A stretch of 64,000 nucleotides of DNA, taken from assembly GCF_900112255.1 (NCBI RefSeq), contig NZ_FOLE01000008.1, forward strand, positions 62,001 through 126,000. The letters are read 5' to 3'. Each line of letters opens with the position of its first letter. Position 1 is the first letter of the stretch. Position numbers and translations under genes: made by a program. Below, one piece after another: positions 61,360 through 64,000 of this stretch. This DNA comes from Flexibacter flexilis DSM 6793. GTDB lineage: Bacteria > Bacteroidota > Bacteroidia > Cytophagales > Flexibacteraceae. The notes beneath the pieces are model-generated. The model was not told where the DNA came from. It saw only the letters and a list, made by a program, of their open reading frames with translations, and did not search any database.

Positions 61360-61959
61360 TTAAGGCGTTTCTTTTACGGGAACAATCGCAAATACTACGC
61401 GGTGGTCTTTTTCGTCGTGCTGCTCACAAATTTCTATTCCGTGTTTGTGGAAATAAAAGGTTTTGTGGCGCAAATGAATGTCTGGCACGTCGAGTGTAAT
61501 GGCGGTTTTGGTTGCTTTTCCCAAAAAATGCTTATACAAGTCCGAATATACGTCGATGGCTTCAAAAGTCAATAGTTTTTTGGTGTTTCCTTGCAAATAA
61601 GGTTCTGCATCGGGGAAGAAACTAATCTGAGCCAAGGCCGTATCGCCTTTGTTCCAAATCAAATAAGCCACGCAGTTTTTTTGTTCGCCTGCTTCGTTTT
61701 TGTCATAAAGATAATAGCGAAGTGTTCCGTCGTGGGTCAAATTATCATATTTGGCGATGAATTGCGGCAATGTTCCCCAATGTTTTTCGGCGGTTTTGAT
61801 GCCCATACCCAACTTGAAGCCAAAAAAAGAGGCTTTATCGCTTTTGAAATGCTTATTGGCCGTGATGTCTGTTTTTTCAATTTCGATTAATTTGCTGTCT
61901 TGGGCGCGAGAAATGGCGGAGGCAGATAGCAGCAAGAATAAAATAAACACGCGTCTCAT
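61360..61959 (-). CDS. Exported protein of unknown function, MoxR neighbour
   Basis: A 199-residue protein with a signal peptide (ISRAQ near residue 20). A segment FFGFKLGMGIKTAEKHWG recalls the GMS-x-x-E-V start of small periplasmic SmpA/BLIP-like domains, but this is a weak impression. The C-terminus contains HKTFYFHKHGIEICEQHDEKDH, rich in His. I do not recognise a family. It ends 23 bases before moxR on the same strand, so the two are likely one transcript. Confidence 0.75.
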   Translation of the reverse strand: MRRVFILFLLLSASAISRAQDSKLIEIEKTDITANKHFKSDKASFFGFKLGMGIKTAEKHWGTLPQFIAKYDNLTHDGTLRYYLYDKNEAGEQKNCVAYLIWNKGDTALAQISFFPDAEPYLQGNTKKLLTFEAIDVYSDLYKHFLGKATKTAITLDVPDIHLRHKTFYFHKHGIEICEQHDEKDHRVVFAIVPVKETP

Positions 61960-62279
61960 ATTCGTATTTGGTTTGTAGTAGGTATAAAAACTTTGTTCAA
62001 AAAGAGTTTAGTGTTTGTGATTGCTTCATTGAGCAAATAAAGGCTATTTCTTTGAAAAAGCTAATGATTATAGTGTTATTATAAGAAACTTTCCATACGC
62101 AAACATTGATACGTTATATTTAGTTACTTGTAACCCAAACTATTAGGCCATTAAGTTTGTTTAGGTAAGTAATAAAAATTTACCAAAAACAATGTTATAA
62201 TAGATTCCGTATTGCAGCGTTCTATTGCATATTAGGCAAGTTTTGTATCTTTAAACCCACAAACAATCAAAAACGCCTT
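61960..62279. other. Divergent intergenic region, 320 bases
   Basis: No gene is visible. It contains the short palindrome GTTAC-TT-GTAAC (62123-62134) and, near the plus-strand gene, TTG (62225-62227), an 18-base spacer and TATCTTTA (62246-62253), a near match to the Bacteroidota promoter pattern, 27 bases before the dCMP deaminase ATG. Confidence 0.4.
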
Positions 62280-62756
62280 ATGCAGAAGCGACCCGCTTAC
62301 GATGATATTTTTATGGAATTGGCCGTTAATTTGTCCAAACGCTCGCATTGCGTGAAACGACAAGTAGGGGCAGTGCTGGTGAAAGATACGCGCATTGTGT
62401 CTATTGGCTACAACGGACCGCCCGCAGGAACGCACAATTGCGATGAGCAGTGGCCAGAAGAAGGTTGCCCGCGCGACTCAAAAGGGAGTTGCTCGTTGGC
62501 ACTACACGCCGAAGAAAATGCCATTCTGTATGCTGTGCAAAATGGCACGAGTATTGAAGGATGCACGCTTTACGTTACGCTTTCGCCTTGTATTGCGTGT
62601 GCGCGTATTGTGTTTAGTATGAAAATCAGCAAAGTAATTTATTTACAATCTTATGCGCAGTACAAAGGCTTGGCCATCGACGAAGGCGTAGATTTTCTGC
62701 AACGTTTTGGCGTAGAAGTGGCTCAATATCAGGGTACACTCGCCAATTTAACATAA
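62280..62756 (+). CDS. Deoxycytidylate deaminase (dCMP deaminase)
   Basis: A 158-residue zinc deaminase that makes dUMP for thymidylate synthesis. LHAEENAILYA carries the zinc His and catalytic Glu, and SPCIACARIVF the two zinc cysteines. GYNGPPAGTHNCDE and the RDSKGSC insert are typical of ComEB/dCMP deaminases. The Cys-rich insert may bind a second zinc as in the phage T4 enzyme. rpoN starts 40 bases downstream on the same strand. Confidence 0.94.
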   Translation: MQKRPAYDDIFMELAVNLSKRSHCVKRQVGAVLVKDTRIVSIGYNGPPAGTHNCDEQWPEEGCPRDSKGSCSLALHAEENAILYAVQNGTSIEGCTLYVTLSPCIACARIVFSMKISKVIYLQSYAQYKGLAIDEGVDFLQRFGVEVAQYQGTLANLT

Positions 62757-62796
62757 TTTAATTTATTTTAACACTCACTAATTATTTGTTTACATC

Positions 62797-64000
62797 ATGC
62801 AAAAACTTGGTCTGAACCTGTCGCTGAATCAAAAACTGTCACCGCAACAAATACAGTTTATCAAGCTATTGCAAGTTACTACTGCCGAACTTAGCTCTCG
62901 TATTCAGGAAGAAATGGAAATCAATCCAGCCTTAGAAGAAGGCTTGGACGAGTTGCCCGACCGCGATAAAGACGACGATGAGTATGACAATGATAGCGAT
63001 TCGGACGAGAGCAACAATAATGATGACGATGATTATGGCGACGACTCGCGCCCCGAACGCAACGACGATGACGGCCCGGCCAGCGAAACGGGAGAACTGA
63101 ATCTGGACGACTATTTGGGTGATGATATTCCAGGTTATAAAATGCAAGGCGACGGCTATAATGCTGACAGTGAAGACGATAGAGAACGTCCGATTGGGGC
63201 GGGTTCGTCGTTGGCCGACGCGCTCATGGTGCAAATGAGCTATTTGCCTCTGACGGAAACGCAACAAAAAATAGGCGAGCAACTCATCGGAAGCATTGAT
63301 GCCGACGGTTACATTCGCCGTCCGCTCACGTCGATTGCCGATGATTTGGCTTTCAAACAAAATATCAATGTCTCGGACGAAGAGGTGGACGATATGCTGG
63401 CCATGATTCAGCAGTTCGACCCCGCAGGCATCGCCGCCCGCAACCTGCAAGAATGCTTGTTGCTGCAACTCGACCGCCGCACCGACAATTACGAGGTGGC
63501 TTCGCTGGCTATCAGGATTGTAGAAGATTGTTTTGATGAATTTACCAAAAAGCATTACGATAAAATCCAACGCCGCCTCGACATAGACGATGCCGCCGAA
63601 CTGAAGGAAGCCATCAAAATGATTACGCACCTGAATCCCAAACCTGGCGAATCGAGTGGGGCAGATGCCAAATCGCAGGTGATTATTCCTGATTTTATCG
63701 TAACAGAAAATGACGGCGAGTTGGAAATTTCGTTAGATGGCCGCAACGAACCGCAATTGCGCGTAAGCCGCCAATACACCGAAATGCTCGAAGCCTACGA
63801 CAAAAGCACCAAGAAAAACAAAGCAATTCGCGAAACCGTAACTTTTGTAAAGCAAAAATTAGACGCGGCGCGTTGGTTCATTGATGCCATTCGCCAACGC
63901 CAACAAACATTGTTGCACACCATGCACGCGATAGTTGGCTTGCAGCGCGACTTTTTTCTGGAAGGCGACGAAGCCAAACTTCGCCCCATGATTCTCAAAG
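62797..64000 (+). CDS. rpoN: RNA polymerase sigma-54 factor (partial)
   Basis: The first 401 codons of rpoN; the gene continues past the window. Region I (1-50) is LNLSLNQKLSPQQIQFIKLLQVTTAELSSRIQEEMEINPALEE, the part that contacts activators and the -12 element. Residues about 47-130 are an extremely acidic region II, roughly half Asp/Glu with runs of Asp. The core-binding region begins near 135 (LADALMVQMSYL). In this window the frame is intact. It probably forms one transcript with the dCMP deaminase gene. Sigma-54 requires AAA+ activators; none is in this window. Confidence 0.93.
   Translation, partial: MQKLGLNLSLNQKLSPQQIQFIKLLQVTTAELSSRIQEEMEINPALEEGLDELPDRDKDDDEYDNDSDSDESNNNDDDDYGDDSRPERNDDDGPASETGELNLDDYLGDDIPGYKMQGDGYNADSEDDRERPIGAGSSLADALMVQMSYLPLTETQQKIGEQLIGSIDADGYIRRPLTSIADDLAFKQNINVSDEEVDDMLAMIQQFDPAGIAARNLQECLLLQLDRRTDNYEVASLAIRIVEDCFDEFTKKHYDKIQRRLDIDDAAELKEAIKMITHLNPKPGESSGADAKSQVIIPDFIVTENDGELEISLDGRNEPQLRVSRQYTEMLEAYDKSTKKNKAIRETVTFVKQKLDAARWFIDAIRQRQQTLLHTMHAIVGLQRDFFLEGDEAKLRPMILK

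Noticed and set aside
62932-63630. Long open frame on the minus strand (232 codons), rich in Ile, Val and Arg
   Set aside because: It is antisense to the rpoN start. The acidic Asp codons of rpoN read as Ile/Val on the other strand, which explains the odd composition.
1-64000. CRISPR array, tRNA or rRNA genes, insertion sequence, prophage, restriction or toxin-antitoxin genes
   Set aside because: Scanning by eye found no spaced direct repeats, tRNA-like cloverleafs, transposase or phage proteins. Small RNAs without strong structure could be missed.

Overview
The window looks like chromosomal DNA of a free-living, non-sporulating Bacteroidota, most likely Cytophagales-like. The evidence is a MurF-alanine racemase fusion, four proteins with type IX secretion (T9SS) C-terminal sorting domains, PorV/PorQ-like and PorT-like outer-membrane proteins, a HU-CCDC81/SPOR protein, a fused SpmA-SpmB, and repeated promoter boxes of the Bacteroidota type TAnnTTTG instead of sigma-70 boxes. 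No rRNA, tRNA, CRISPR array, insertion sequence, prophage or biosynthetic cluster was found by eye. Most of the window is core genome in short operons separated by strong hairpin terminators.

Layout. 0.1-8 kb: murF-alr, a secreted M43 protease with a small exported partner, an NDH-2-like FAD oxidoreductase, a protein made almost only of sorting domains, and spmAB. 8-13.3 kb: a lipoprotein, an ECF sigma / membrane regulator / exported adhesin-like operon, and a TetR-hydrolase operon with a clear operator. 13.5-18.7 kb: an orphan NuoM, a GAF-PAS-PAS membrane sensor without an output domain, cytidine deaminase and a small exported protein. 19-23 kb: ccoI-ccoS-hemN, a microaerobic set that supplies copper for cbb3 oxidase and haem. 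23.3-29.2 kb: carbinolamine dehydratase, a NeuD-like acyltransferase, then the envelope cluster uppS-bamA-two Skp/OmpH chaperones.

29-41.9 kb: M1 aminopeptidase, ammonium transporter, a three-repeat T9SS cargo, an esterase and Crp/Fnr regulator, an SRPBCC protein, a GAF protein, a secreted DNase I-fold phosphoesterase, pnuC, gmk with an RsrA-like zinc anti-sigma protein, a VOC protein and a GT9-like glycosyltransferase. 42-48.4 kb: an ABC-2 permease without its ATPase, an outer-membrane barrel, the HU-CCDC81/SPOR protein, nitroreductase and M42 peptidase. 48.4-53 kb is the most accessory-looking part: AraC and IclR regulators with three Rossmann-fold dehydrogenase-type proteins.

53-64 kb: PorT-like and PorV/PorQ-like proteins, ispD, a DivIVA-domain protein, then oxyR divergent from an exported catalase and an exported ankyrin protein, with an OxyR-like site between them. 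The window ends with a MoxR ATPase and its exported neighbour, dCMP deaminase and the first 401 codons of rpoN, which carries a very acidic insert.

Themes: envelope building (murF-alr, uppS, bamA, skp, ispD, divIVA), T9SS cargo, low-oxygen respiration (NDH-2, NuoM, CcoI/S, HemN) and peroxide defence. I did not find a clearly new multi-gene system. The best leads are the isolated or unusually partnered genes: orphan RsrA-like anti-sigma, MoxR without DUF58/VWA partners, the sorting-domain-only protein, orphan NuoM and the peroxide locus.
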